DNA of 64,000 bases from Cercospora beticola (Eukaryota > Ascomycota > Dothideomycetes > Mycosphaerellales > Mycosphaerellaceae), in assembly GCF_033473495.1 (NCBI RefSeq), contig NC_088938.1, positions 1,550,001 to 1,614,000 of the forward strand, written 5' to 3'. Shown piece by piece: positions 43,476 to 54,284 of the stretch. The stretch's first letter is position 1, and each line of letters starts with the position of its first letter. Made by a program: the position numbers and the translations under genes. Under the pieces are notes generated by a model. That model made no database searches, was not told where the DNA came from, and saw only the letters and a program-made list of their open reading frames with translations.

Positions 43476-45579
43476 TCACCAAGTCGCGTAGGTACCCAGG
43501 GAATCGTCCAGATCACCGAGCAATGCATCGTGAAAGAACAATCTGTCCCATCGCCATTCGCCGTGCTGTTCACCGTCGTGATCGTAACTGGTGAACTCAT
43601 CTCCTGGCTCGAATCGCTCGCTCGCATCGCCAGCTACCAGCATTTCGGTCGTTGGTGTAGAATCGCAATGGTCGCTCCTCAATATAGGTGGCAAATCCTG
43701 AGGATATGTCGCTGTGCTGTTAGAAATGCACAGGTTGTAAGCAGTGCCAAGCCTCAAGTAAGATGTCAAGTACTTTCGAAAGAGACGGTGCGTGACGCCA
43801 TGAGACATGCTGGCTAGATCCCAACTCGGTTTCATAGCTGGTGCTGGGGAGTCCGTTCCGCTGACATTCGGAGGCCCAAGTGCATTGAGCTTGCTAAGCA
43901 CACGATCGATACCATCCCATCTCTGGCGGTGTGCTTCCATATATCGGCGTAGGTGTTGCATATGATATTTGATAGCACATTGGTCTTCTGACACGGTGCT
44001 TAGCTTAAGAGAGAGTTGAAGCAGACGCATAGGAAATATGCACCATGCTGGGCTGATGGATGAGAGGTTAGTGTGAGAACTTTGCAATTACATCTGTGCA
44101 CGTAGACTGACTCCTGCATATCTGATTTTGTTTCAAGTCCCTGAGATGACAACTCGTAGGCTGTGTTGGCCATCATGACAACACTCTCGGATATGGTTTT
44201 CGCGGCATCGTTGATCAAGTTCTGTGCTGGACTCGTGAAGTGCTCCGGATGGAGTGAGCACGTTGCAATCAAAGTGAAACTCAGGGCAATTCTAGCAGTC
44301 CTGCGCAAGTCGTTAGCACAGCGCGATCTCAACGGCCGGCTCTACGAACAGGATTTGCATCTTCAGTCGGCTCACGAATAGTAAGACAGCTGGCTTGACA
44401 TCTCCGACCAGGACATGGTCCGCATGCCACGTTGAGACCTTCAACTGCCAGGAGTACAGAACGCTTTCATGATGCGCAACATGACCAGTGAAGTTGTGGG
44501 CATCTGTCGAGGACCCCACTTTGGGCCCAAGAGAACCGGACACCGGGTAAACGAGGCTCACCAAGTCGGTGAACGAAAACGAAAGTCCTAATTGAAGCCC
44601 AAAAAGTTGACAGACTTGGTTCCTGTCCAAGCAACTCAGGACGAAGGATTCACCAAGAGCTCCAGTGACTGCGTTCTCTCCAGGTTGGAGATTCACGCTA
44701 GATGGAATAGCATCAGATGGCAATCGAAGAGGCCGTCTCGTCATCAAAGCCAGAGTACGATCCCGTATGATAACGCACCACCATATTCTCTGGTAAACAG
44801 AGTCTCCTTCGTTCGAGGCGGAAGTGTGCCTAGTTCGAAGAAAGCGAATAGCGGTGTCGATCCAGCAGGAATTCCCCCTTACCAAATCGTCATATGGGCT
44901 GACAAGAGACAATAACAGGGCTCCTTGTGCAACAGTGAGAGGATCTGTCCATATCCCAAAATCGTAGAGCAGCTAGCTCACAGTCAGTAGCGCTCTTTCG
45001 TCCGCTGCAAAGACTTACACTAGCGCGGCGACAGAGAGTATGCCGGGCGGAATGATAGTCAGCAAATCCGCAATCACCAAGGGTGTGCGGAGAGAGGAAC
45101 TTTCCATTAGTCTCATTCTTGTGAAAATCCATGTATTCGACAACGTTTACTTACAACACAACTAGCCGCGAGCAAGGCTTGAAACAGGAATATCGGCATC
45201 TTCTTTGTATTCCTACCGTCAAGATCGAGGTGGACGGAACGGAAGAGGGGGTCGCAGGCAGATGCCGATCATGGTAAATATTCTGGTGATCTAGGGAAAG
45301 TGATGAGCCCAGGTTGCCAGGTGCATTTGGTGAGCTGAGTTGGAGAGAGTTAAGACCAAGAGCATGAGCAGCATCATTCCGTGCCCTACGCCTCGGATCT
45401 TTGCGACGAGCCTTGCAGTGAGCCAGGCGGCAATCGAAGCCGTTAGAACTGCAAGGCGTGCATTTCGCATCGCCCGGGCCTAAGTCACATCGAACTTTCC
45501 TCTTCCGGCAGGAGTCGCAAGCTGGAACAGCCCTCCTTTTGCTCTGTGTAGGGTCCACGAGTCGGAAGACATCTGGCAT
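43476..45579 (-). pseudogene. Zn2Cys6 transcription factor (CTF1/Far-like), apparent frameshifts
   Basis: The first exon (ATG 45579) encodes a Zn2Cys6 cluster, ACDSCRKRKVRC...KCTPCSSNGFDC, with a basic stretch before it. The middle homology region follows in exons about 45220-45155, 45099-45019 and 44972 onward, separated by clean introns of 55 and 46 nt, and contains IWWCVIIRDRTLALMTRRPL, typical of the cutinase/fatty-acid factor branch. A last exon pair (about 44330-44092 and 44047-43476) ends the protein. Two joins do not work: the zinc-finger frame and the KKMPIFLFQALL frame are offset with no usable intron, and the frame stops at EIALC while the natural continuation ANDLRRTARIAL is shifted by one base. 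Probably a decaying gene or sequence error. It is adjacent to and convergent with the acyl-CoA dehydrogenase. Confidence 0.6.
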
Positions 45580-46143
45580 CTTTCAGCTGTGCACGGCAGA
45601 CATGGCGTGTGCGTGGCAAGTGACGAGTCACTTGTCGGAAAGCAGCTGATGTGAACGTGGAAGCCGTGTTTCTAGAACCTTGGGCATGTGACTGTGTGAT
45701 GTCGAAAGGAGGGAAGCCAAGCCCAAGTGTGCGAGCAACAGGAATCGGATATCGGCGTTACATTTTCGCCGAGTGGCTCTCGCGGCTTGAGCCCGGCGTC
45801 AAGGGCTCGGTGGGCTGATCCGAACCCGCGCATGCCCGCGTCGCCCGTGCTGGTTCGTTCGTCACTTTCCGCTGCAGCTGCAGCTAACGTCGCGACACAA
45901 CCAGACGACTTCTTTGCGCCAACTCGACTCCGCCAGCGACAGCACACTGTATCCTCACCGCCACGCGACACTATCTTTACACTCGCCTTCCGCCCCTCGC
46001 ACCGAACTTCGAGCATCTTCCGCCTCCGATTCGCGCGACAGGCGACCCGGACACTTCACCTCCGCCTCTCCGCCGCTGCTGTATTCAACGTCTGATGGTC
46101 GTGCGAACAGCGTCTTCAGCACTCGGGTGGTGCTGCGACCACC
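45580..46143. promoter_or_regulatory. Divergent promoter, Zn2Cys6 gene / TAF2
   Basis: 564 bases between two start codons on opposite strands; the TAF2 side is C/A-rich with short CACTC/CGCC runs, as is common in leaders of fungal housekeeping genes. Open frames here are short and overlapping. Confidence 0.4.
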
Positions 46144-49100
46144 ATGCCGGGCTTCGTTGAAGACGGCGCAGATGCGCAAGCCCCGGCACCGCCAGAGTAC
46201 ACCGTGCTAAAGCAGCGTGTGGACCTTGATGTCGATTTCCCCGGCAAGTCACTTCGAGGCAGCACCGAGATTACCGTTCAGCCCCTCGTGCGGGATTTGC
46301 GCCACATCAGCCTGCACTGCCGGCAATGCAGACCGACGCAGGCGCAAGTGAGCGGGATCAATGCGAGGTTCGAGTATGACGATCCTTATCGACGGACACG
46401 AGTGGGTGAGAAGACAGGCGTGCACCAGCATGGAATGCTTCGTTCTCGGATACAAAGCGCACTCCGACCACTGCCAGAGGCGCAGCTTGTGGTCACACTC
46501 CCACCCAGGTTAAAGATCCAGGAACTGCGCGTGGATCCTGCGACAGCGCTGCCCATTCAAGAGCAGAGAGCTGGGGTGTCGAAGCCGGATGGAGATGCTT
46601 TGGAAACGCCTGTGATCGAGAAGTTACAACAACAAATCCCGCAATTCGCCCCAATCAAGCTCACAATTGAGTTCGAGTTGGACTCTGATCGGGACGGCAT
46701 TCGATGGATCGGCTGCAACCCAGGCGATCAGCGGTACCCATACCTGTACACCAAATTGGATCCTTGGCCAGGGAACTCATCGAGCATATTTCCATGCGTG
46801 GACGACGCGACGAGCAAATGCATCTGGGAGATTGCGATAAGGTGTCCAAGGACTTTAGGAGATGCATATCGCAAATCTAAGGCTGATACGCCGCAAGCGA
46901 ATGGACAGGTCCAGGAGGTCGAAGACGTGGATATGGCGGATGGGGATCAGTTGGTCGCCAAACAAAAAGAAAAGCGAAAGCCTGCGGATGACTATTTGAT
47001 CGACATGGACAGTTCAGAAGCCGCACTGGAACTCGCGATCTTGTGCGTTGGTGATCAGTCAGAGGACACCGCAGATCCCGAGGATGATACACGGCATACT
47101 GTTACATACTCTCTCAACGACGCCGTCACAGCACGGCACGTGGGATTTGCCATAGGCCCTTTCGAGCATGTCGATCTTACCGCCTTTCGTGGCAGTGAGG
47201 AAGAGGCGAAATTGGGTCAGACAGCGGTCAAAGTGGATGCGTATTGCTTACCTGGCCGGTCAGCAGAAGTTGAGAACACCGGTTATCCCATCTGCCAAGC
47301 TGTCGACCACATCTCCGTCAACTGCGGGCGGTTTCCGTTTTCCACCTACCAATTGCTTTTCGTCGATGACATGATCTACGACACAGCGGGGGCGGCCGGC
47401 TTCACAATATGCAGCAATCGCCTGCTCTTTCCAGCTGACATCATCGAGCCTCTTGACCGGCACACCCGCATATTGGTCCGAGCAGTCGCAGAGCAATGGA
47501 GTGGCGTCAACATTGTGCCAAAAGAGCCTTCCGACACTTGGGTCATTGCAGGCATAACAGGATATCTCACCGACGTATTCATGAAGAAGCTGGCGGGTAA
47601 CAACCAGTACCGATGGGAACAGAAGCTTGCTGCGGAAAGGGTCTACGACCTCGATGTTGACAGACCGTCGCTAGCACAACTAGGCTCTTTACTGCATATC
47701 GACCCAGCCATTCGCGATTTCCTCGATCTGAAGTCAGCCGTGGTGCTGGGTATTCTGGACCGTCGACTGATCAAGTCAAGTGGCTCCACTGGAGTTTTTC
47801 GCATCATCAACAAGATATTCCTAAACGCCAAGACTGGAAGTCTTCACAATGGCGAGCTGTCCACCGCCGACTTTCAGCGCACATGTGAGAAGCTTGGTCA
47901 CAACAAGCTGGAATCTTTCTTCCGCCAGTGGGTGTTCAATTCCGGCTGCCCCATCTTCTATGTACAGCAGCGCTTCAACAAAAAGAAACTTGTCGTGGAG
48001 ATGACGATTGCGCAAAGACAGCTCGAACGCCAGACCAAGCCGCAATTCGAGCCTTCCAACTTTATGCGGGAGGTCAAGGAGCACGTGCAAGAAGTATGGG
48101 CACCGGAGGTACAACCCGTTTTCACAGGACCTATGACGATACGGATACACGAAGCAGACGGTACCCCTTATGAGCACATAGTCGAAATCAAGGAACCAAT
48201 CACGAAGCTGGAGATCCCGTATAACACGAAATACAAGAGGCTGAAACGCAATCGGCGGCAGAAAGAACGTGCCAATGCTGCAGAGGGAAACGTTGGCGAG
48301 GAGGGGGGCGATAGCGCTCTTCTATACTGCTTAGGCGACATTCTGGACAGCGAACAGGATCGGAAAGAATGGGACCTCACCGAGTGGTCTGCTGAAGACG
48401 AGGAGAAGATGAGTGGAGAATCCTATGAGTGGATCCGCATGGACGCCGATTTTGAATGGATCGGCAAGATTCACCTCGTCATGCCGGTGTACATGTACGT
48501 CTCCCAGCTGCAGCAAGATAGGGACATTGTGGCGCAGTACGAGTCCATGCGATATCTCGTAGGCTCCAACCCCCATCCTGTGTCGCTCACGATATTATTG
48601 CGCACACTCATGGACGAACGGTACTTCTACGGGATACGCAAAATGGCAGCGGATGGCATTGCAGTCCTCTCTCAGGATAAGCTGATGCATATCGGCAAGC
48701 ATCATCTTATGAAAGCCTTCGCATACTTTTACTGCGAGAACGAGGGCGCTACCGGTCAAATTATGCCACGACCGAACGATTTTTCGAGCAGGATCACATT
48801 CATCATGCAATGCGCCATCCCACGAGCAATGTCCAAACTGCGCGACGAGGATGGTAAAGTGCCCATGGACGTGCGGGAGTTCTTCAAAGCGCTTCTCACA
48901 CACAACGACAATTCTGATAATCCTGTTTCGGACTGCCATTACGTCGCCACGCTGATGTCATGTCTTGCAGATGCACTGGTAGCTTCGAAGTGGGATGGTG
49001 GTAGAAAAAAGGAAGCCCCTGCGCCGGAGCCAGAGGTACCCCAATCGTACACATTCGACTTCGGAGAGGAGGAAGAAGACGTCGGTATGGCAGATGTTGG

Positions 49101-50928
49101 GGGAGCAGTCAAAGATCCGCTTGATTTCGAAGAAGATCCCGTCGACCCAGACGCGCCATTCACAAAAAGTGCCATCGATGTGATTGAGCGTTATCGACGA
49201 CTTGATGAATGGATTGTGACATATCAAAATGTCTACTCCACTACCGCCATCGAGTGCCTGCAGAAATTGGTCAAGGCGGGCATTGTCAAGGACAAGGTCA
49301 TGGAGCTGATGCAGTACACAAGGCATAGCACTGCTGACAACGTGCGACTGGGGGCTTTTCGCTGCATGAACGAGATCGGTCTGACAAGGAAACCAGCCTT
49401 CATGAAGCATCTACTGTACTCACTAGCGGACGATGATTCCCCTTACTTTCGAGAGCGCATGTTCCGTTGCCTCGGTGAGGCCCTGGGCCACATTGCTCTC
49501 GGTGAGAACGAAACTGAGAAGCCAGCACCTGCACCTGTTAACGACGGTGGGCTGGTCCTGGAAGAGGCTCAAAGTAACGAGGCGAGGCGGATCGAGGCAA
49601 CCAGGAAAACCACTCCCGAGGGTGCTATTGCAGCGCTGAAGATCGCGTTCGAGAAGGATGAGGTTTTCAAACAGGCTCTTTGGTATGCTGCAACATCGCC
49701 GAGCATTACCTTGGACGAGGTTGGCTCCTTCTGCGAGATTGCGGAGCTGATGTTCGACGCTGTCACATCGCTCACACTGACGATCAAGTACCCGTTGCCC
49801 TGGAAAGTTCAGCATCTTGGCAAGGGCAAGATGCGCTTCTACAACTATGGTACCCAGTACCGAACGAAGCCATCAAAGAAGGTTGGTCTTTCTTGGGATG
49901 CATACCAAGATCTTGAGGCATATAATCTCCAATACACTGGCCCACTAGCTCGGGAAACACAGCAAGCTATCAAGGAGAGGGACGATGCCAAGGCTTTGAA
50001 GATCCGATTGTCGCAACAGCAGCGCGAACAAAGAGAGCGTGAAAGCATGGAGGCAACAATGGCACTGCAGCAACAAGCTTCGTTGTCGATGCCTCCTCCC
50101 GTCATTCCGCCTACGCCTACTGAGCAGAAGTCAGGGTTCAAGCTCAATCTTGGTAGCCTGAAGCGCAAAGCTAGCGTAGACATCGCTTCCCCACGCGAGG
50201 CTAGCCCCAAAATCCCCAAAGCCAGCAAAGCATCAACTCCAGGTGCTTCCGCCAAGAGTGCCACTGATGGCAGACGAGGGTCCGCATCTCTCAAGGCAGG
50301 CAGAAAAGGTGGTCCGCCTGTCGTGTTACAGCTTGGTATAGCCGGCTCCAGGAGGGCATCGGACATAGTATCCAAGCCACCTCATCCTGGTCGAGGACCA
50401 AGTGGGCAGCCGCCTGCCAAGAAGATTGTGCCAGTTAAATGCGGCGGACGAAGCAGGCAGAGCTCCTTCTCAGGTCCCGCAACCAACGGTGCATCGTGGA
50501 GCCCTGCGCCACCAAGTTTGACCTCGCCGGCTGGGCCGCAAATGAACCTCGGTGGCTTCAGGAGCTTCGGTGATGCTTCTGCATCGTCAGCCACAGCTGC
50601 CCCTGGCGCGGCACCGGCCATGTCGCCACCTTCGTTGACCGGGTTCCGCTCCCTATCTGGTGGCGATGCCGCGTCGCCCCAACCCATAGCAGCAAGCGGT
50701 TTCAGAAGTCTCAGTGGCGAATCTCCTAGCATCAGTCCGCCGGCGACTGCCTCACCACACAGTCACGCCCACCCCAGCCCTGGTGTACAAAGCCTTACGG
50801 GCGGGGCCATCACGAGTCTCAGTAGCTTAGGGCAAAATGGAACGTCAGGAGATGCGAAGCCAGAGCCGCCTAAGAAGAAATTCACTTTGAAACTTGGGGT
50901 GAAGCCCAAGACTGAGCCGTCTGGATAG
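46144..50928 (+). CDS. taf2: TFIID subunit TAF2
   Basis: Intronless, 1594 residues. The N-terminal ~600 residues have the M1-aminopeptidase-like fold of TAF2: YTVLKQRVDLDVDFPGKSLRGSTEITV (beta domain), IRWIGCNPGDQRYPYLYTKLDPWPGNSSSIFPCVDD and YQLLFVDDMIYDTAGAAGFTICSNRLLFP. The zinc-peptidase HExxH is replaced (VRAVAEQWSG), so it is not an enzyme. HEAT-like helical repeats fill the centre (residues ~800-1300) and the C-terminal ~250 residues are Ser/Pro/Lys-rich with SLKRKASVDI and repeated GFRSLSG motifs. TAF2 contacts the initiator element and stabilises TFIID on promoters. The length fits the family. The stop is at 50926-50928. Confidence 0.93.
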   Translation: MPGFVEDGADAQAPAPPEYTVLKQRVDLDVDFPGKSLRGSTEITVQPLVRDLRHISLHCRQCRPTQAQVSGINARFEYDDPYRRTRVGEKTGVHQHGMLRSRIQSALRPLPEAQLVVTLPPRLKIQELRVDPATALPIQEQRAGVSKPDGDALETPVIEKLQQQIPQFAPIKLTIEFELDSDRDGIRWIGCNPGDQRYPYLYTKLDPWPGNSSSIFPCVDDATSKCIWEIAIRCPRTLGDAYRKSKADTPQANGQVQEVEDVDMADGDQLVAKQKEKRKPADDYLIDMDSSEAALELAILCVGDQSEDTADPEDDTRHTVTYSLNDAVTARHVGFAIGPFEHVDLTAFRGSEEEAKLGQTAVKVDAYCLPGRSAEVENTGYPICQAVDHISVNCGRFPFSTYQLLFVDDMIYDTAGAAGFTICSNRLLFPADIIEPLDRHTRILVRAVAEQWSGVNIVPKEPSDTWVIAGITGYLTDVFMKKLAGNNQYRWEQKLAAERVYDLDVDRPSLAQLGSLLHIDPAIRDFLDLKSAVVLGILDRRLIKSSGSTGVFRIINKIFLNAKTGSLHNGELSTADFQRTCEKLGHNKLESFFRQWVFNSGCPIFYVQQRFNKKKLVVEMTIAQRQLERQTKPQFEPSNFMREVKEHVQEVWAPEVQPVFTGPMTIRIHEADGTPYEHIVEIKEPITKLEIPYNTKYKRLKRNRRQKERANAAEGNVGEEGGDSALLYCLGDILDSEQDRKEWDLTEWSAEDEEKMSGESYEWIRMDADFEWIGKIHLVMPVYMYVSQLQQDRDIVAQYESMRYLVGSNPHPVSLTILLRTLMDERYFYGIRKMAADGIAVLSQDKLMHIGKHHLMKAFAYFYCENEGATGQIMPRPNDFSSRITFIMQCAIPRAMSKLRDEDGKVPMDVREFFKALLTHNDNSDNPVSDCHYVATLMSCLADALVASKWDGGRKKEAPAPEPEVPQSYTFDFGEEEEDVGMADVGGAVKDPLDFEEDPVDPDAPFTKSAIDVIERYRRLDEWIVTYQNVYSTTAIECLQKLVKAGIVKDKVMELMQYTRHSTADNVRLGAFRCMNEIGLTRKPAFMKHLLYSLADDDSPYFRERMFRCLGEALGHIALGENETEKPAPAPVNDGGLVLEEAQSNEARRIEATRKTTPEGAIAALKIAFEKDEVFKQALWYAATSPSITLDEVGSFCEIAELMFDAVTSLTLTIKYPLPWKVQHLGKGKMRFYNYGTQYRTKPSKKVGLSWDAYQDLEAYNLQYTGPLARETQQAIKERDDAKALKIRLSQQQREQRERESMEATMALQQQASLSMPPPVIPPTPTEQKSGFKLNLGSLKRKASVDIASPREASPKIPKASKASTPGASAKSATDGRRGSASLKAGRKGGPPVVLQLGIAGSRRASDIVSKPPHPGRGPSGQPPAKKIVPVKCGGRSRQSSFSGPATNGASWSPAPPSLTSPAGPQMNLGGFRSFGDASASSATAAPGAAPAMSPPSLTGFRSLSGGDAASPQPIAASGFRSLSGESPSISPPATASPHSHAHPSPGVQSLTGGAITSLSSLGQNGTSGDAKPEPPKKKFTLKLGVKPKTEPSG

Positions 50929-51626
50929 AGTCATGGCGAGAGTTTTCTTAGCACGCAGAGCCCCAGTCACGACGAGAGGGACTCTGTAATGGAATTGGAA
51001 ACAAACAGGGAATGGACGATGGCATGCCTTGAGCCGGGGTGTTACGGCCGTTTCTTAGATGGGGTCGCACTTGCCCGTCACCACTGGAACCAGCACGGTG
51101 AATACCGCATCACGAGACATCGGCAGATCAAGAAGTGAATTAGCTCGAGGGTTGGGTGCACTGGCGGGGACATAGGTATGAGACCTTTACGACTTCTTCT
51201 TCGGCACTGTCTGATGAGTCGATCCCAATCATAGCCCGTATTATTTGGAACGTCACGTCCTGTTGGCTTCGTCAAAGGATCTACACTGTGCCACATTTTC
51301 CCGCAAACGCTTGTATGTCTTCTGTTTGATTTCCTTGGTTGCCTGTTTTACATAATGAGTGACAGGTCGCGCGTGGACTATCGTTAGAACACCACATCAA
51401 GTGTTGGAATTTTCTCATACCATCGCAGCGATTGTCTCTAAGGTGAACGACCTTTCCCAGCCTTTCATATTTGGGCAGGAATAGGGAGTATATCAGAACA
51501 TTGGATTTCGCCGCAAATGTTATGAAGTTCGGCTATGGGCATACATCTTGTGACTGTTTATGGAATGCGTTCGATTTCTGCGCAAAATCTCCAACCTGAG
51601 CGCCGCTTTCGCCTACCACTGCGTCG
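50929..51626. other. Intergenic between convergent genes
   Basis: About 700 bases between the ends of TAF2 and the Pth11-like gene. No gene seen. Confidence 0.5.
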
Positions 51627-52746
51627 TCACCATCTTGGGTCAATGATCGGAGTTTGCCCAAAGTCTTCTTTCAATGTCACGCCAATTGGGCTTTGTACGC
51701 CATGCGCCTCAACTCCAGGCTCCAAATCATCCCATTCTGTAACCGCTGCTTTCGTAGGTCTCGGATCCCGTGAAATAGGTGTCTCTTCTCGTTTTCCGAT
51801 GTCAAAGATCTCAGCAAAGAAGTTTCTGATCGATCGATGTGTTGCTGGTATACAGCAGCAAATGACGCCAACCACAGACTCCACGAGTGACCACATACAT
51901 AGTCCAGCAATATCCACCATTGGATCCGTTCGGTGTGCTGCAGGTTCGACTAGAGTTGCTCGCATGATGGAACATATGATGACTCTACAGGAATGAATTA
52001 GCATGAACTGAGCATCAGATAGCACTGAGAGAACGTTCGACTTACATTCCACCTAGGCCAAAGATGCCCAACACTTTGAGCTTCTTCCTCCGGTTCATTT
52101 GCAGGCCCCAAATCAACTTGAATGGCAGCACAACCACGCAGCAATCCGTCACGATACTGATGATAGTGTTCGAATAAAGATACGGTCTGTGATCTTTGCA
52201 CGTGCCTCCACTCTCGATCGGAGTCGCAGTGACTCTATTCCAGAAGTATGCGACCGGTTCGCACATAATGATCGCAAAAACAGTCAGAAAGAAGCTTGTC
52301 AAACAGACAATTCCGATCAGCGCCCAGCAGTATCGTCGAAATATTTGCTGCTCTGGTGTCGCGGAGTGGAAGATCCGAGTGTAGAGTAGTAGCGTACTTG
52401 TCTTCGTAAGAGCCATGACGAGGAGGTAGTTGATCTGATCGAGCCAGATGAGTAGTAAGACTTCGCGGATCTTAGTCGGATGGGAGGAGAAAGTCGATCG
52501 TCCGAGGCCATCGTTCGCAGAGACAAGGATGAGAAGGCAGCCGATGAGGGAGCCTAAGCCGGCGAAGAGACAAACCCAGTCATCAGAACCGATGCCTTCT
52601 GATGTACCGGTTTGTGTGAGAGGTTGTTGAGAGGAGAATTTTGGGCGGGAGTTGTGGCGGGCGATGAAGCGCAGGGTGACGAAGAAGGTGAGGAGGATGA
52701 GAAGGATGGTCGTACTCGCTACGATTGTGGAGGAGGAATATGTCAT
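51627..52746 (-). CDS. Pth11-like integral membrane protein (fungal rhodopsin domain)
   Basis: Exons 52746-52046 and 51984-51627 give 352 residues; the 61-nt intron splits an Ile codon. Seven hydrophobic segments match the fungal rhodopsin-domain (SAT4/PTH11-type) fold: an N-terminal helix (STIVASTTILLILLTFFVTLRFIAR), the motif DDWVCLFAGLGSLIG, LLLIWLDQINYLLVMALTKTSTLLLYTRIF with the family's KxSxLLxYxRIF pattern, RYCWALIGIVCLTSFFLTVFAII with CEPVAYFW, the D-rich IISIVTDCCVVVLPFKLIWGLQM, and LGIFGLGGIVIICSIMR followed by WSLVESVVGVICCCIPA. The cytosolic tail is hydrophilic. Pth11 of Magnaporthe senses surfaces; most relatives are uncharacterised receptors. No CFEM domain is present. Confidence 0.87.
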
Positions 52747-53148
52747 GTTGGAGATTTGCCGAGTGATCGCGAGGCTGGTGGTAGATGACGATGTCCTAGG
52801 AGGTTTCTGCTGCGATCAGTTGTAATGACTGTTTAATCGAGTGTCGGCTATGAGTTCAGTGCATTAGAAAGAAACAAAGCGCGGTAGAAGGAGCGGTTTG
52901 AAAAGATTCATTAGTAGCAGTATGGTACAATGTCTGCGATACTCAGCCGGCTTCGTGGCATGCGCAAGCAACCCGCGTTTAGTCCTTCGCAAAATTCACG
53001 ACAGTCTGCGTTGCCCTTCCCACAGGGCTGGTCCCCAGGTGCTGCAGAAGACCAAGAAAAGTATTCCAGAAAGAGCGCTGCCCATGTTCTCAGTCTAGCC
53101 TCTGCTGCATCCCGTTTCTAGCACCCCCTTCACCATGTGAATTGCCGC
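52747..53148. other. Intergenic
   Basis: About 400 bases holding the Pth11-like promoter and the 3' flank of the next minus-strand gene. Nothing else seen. Confidence 0.45.
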
Positions 53149-53898
53149 CTACACGTTCGTTTTATCCTCCGCCTTCTGCCTCGCATCCCTGAGCTTCGAG
53201 TTCTTCGCGGCCTTAGGCTTCTTCAGTTCACCGACCATGAACCAGCAGAGGATCTGACAAAGGAATGCAAAGATTCGAAGGATCACATCAATTGATGGAT
53301 GGTGCTTGAGAGCTTCCCCTGCGGTAGCTTCCAAGATGGTGTCGACAACCAGCCATTGCTCGAGTGCGAAGAAGAATAGTACCAAAGTAACCTGGGTGAT
53401 CATGCGGCCACTGCTTCCGAGTTTCTCGTAGCTGCTCTGTATGAGGTTGCGAGTCCCTTCGTTGGTGTTTGTGATAAGGTGACTAAAATTGTCAGCAATG
53501 TTGCAAAGACTGTATAAGTATAAGTGGAGTGACTGGACTAACCTGAATGCTGGGCGTAGAAGGCCGAGGAACATGAATCTCACTACGAGATACCAAGCCG
53601 AAACGACCATGAAAAGGACAATAAGGAGACCGAGTACCCAGAACGGGCTGATCGTAAGCCGGTTCGAGTCCATCGCAACCTTCGTCACTCGTTCTGCCAT
53701 GTCCGCAGCTGGTGGTATTGGCGTGGCGCTCACAGCGGCGAAAAGTGTCGAAGTCGAAGTGACTCGAGAAGTGCTAGGTAGTATGTTTGAGGCTGCGCTC
53801 GAGTTCGTGGTGGTGTTCAAGTGAGGCGCTGTTGTGACGTTGGCAGTGCCGCGGGTAATCGAACCCAGTGATGTCAAGATGGTGGAGTTCGTATCCAT
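53149..53898 (-). CDS. Predicted three-TM membrane protein, unknown
   Basis: Exons 53898-53543 and 53482-53149 give 229 residues. The 60-nt intron (GTTAGT...GCTGAC...TTTTAG) is a multiple of three with no stop, so the unspliced frame is also open. The splice restores AFR-SHLITNTNEG. The N-terminal ~65 residues are Ser/Thr/Asn-rich with several N-glycosylation sequons, followed by a strong double-length hydrophobic segment (FWVLGLLIVLFMVVSAWYLVVRF), then two more (QVTLVLFFFALEQWLVVDTI and VILRIFAFLCQILCWFMVG) and a Lys-rich tail. No family is recognised. The frame extends further upstream without ATG support, so I start at the methionine before the Ser/Thr-rich part. Confidence 0.65.
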   Translation of the reverse strand: MDTNSTILTSLGSITRGTANVTTAPHLNTTTNSSAASNILPSTSRVTSTSTLFAAVSATPIPPAADMAERVTKVAMDSNRLTISPFWVLGLLIVLFMVVSAWYLVVRFMFLGLLRPAFRLVQSLHLYLYSLCNIADNFSHLITNTNEGTRNLIQSSYEKLGSSGRMITQVTLVLFFFALEQWLVVDTILEATAGEALKHHPSIDVILRIFAFLCQILCWFMVGELKKPKAAKNSKLRDARQKAEDKTNV

Positions 53899-54284
53899 CG
53901 TGGTGAGCAGTGCGCCCGGGTCATGAGCTGAAGGGATCACGAGAGAAAGCCCGTGGTTGAGTCTCAGCAGGAAGAAAGAGCTTGTGACTTGCGTTTCGAA
54001 TTTAACTTTTTCACGTGCAGCGAGTGAATGCGACGGCCCTATCCGGTTGCAATTCCGCGTCGTTGGGATGTAAGCGTCTTCCAGCAGGTAGCAAGGGTCA
54101 CGGGATCTGCCATTTGAATATAAGTTCTTCTCAGGTGCGTATAACACGCTTTTACCTACTTCTCCCAGAAGCTGCACATGCCACAGTTTCCTGTTCGTTC
54201 GAAGTGCCCAGGGCCGAGTGAAGCCTCCTCCGCCAACATCACCGAGCCTATACTAGGTGCCAAAAAGTGGCTCGTGGCTTTTTT
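53899..54284. other. Intergenic
   Basis: About 390 bases upstream of the three-TM gene and downstream of UBA3. The three-TM frame extends open through part of this region, but residues there look like leader sequence. Confidence 0.4.

Noticed and set aside
53650..53680. GGTTCGAGTCC, a match to the tRNA B box
   Set aside because: It lies inside a coding exon and no A box or cloverleaf is apparent around it.
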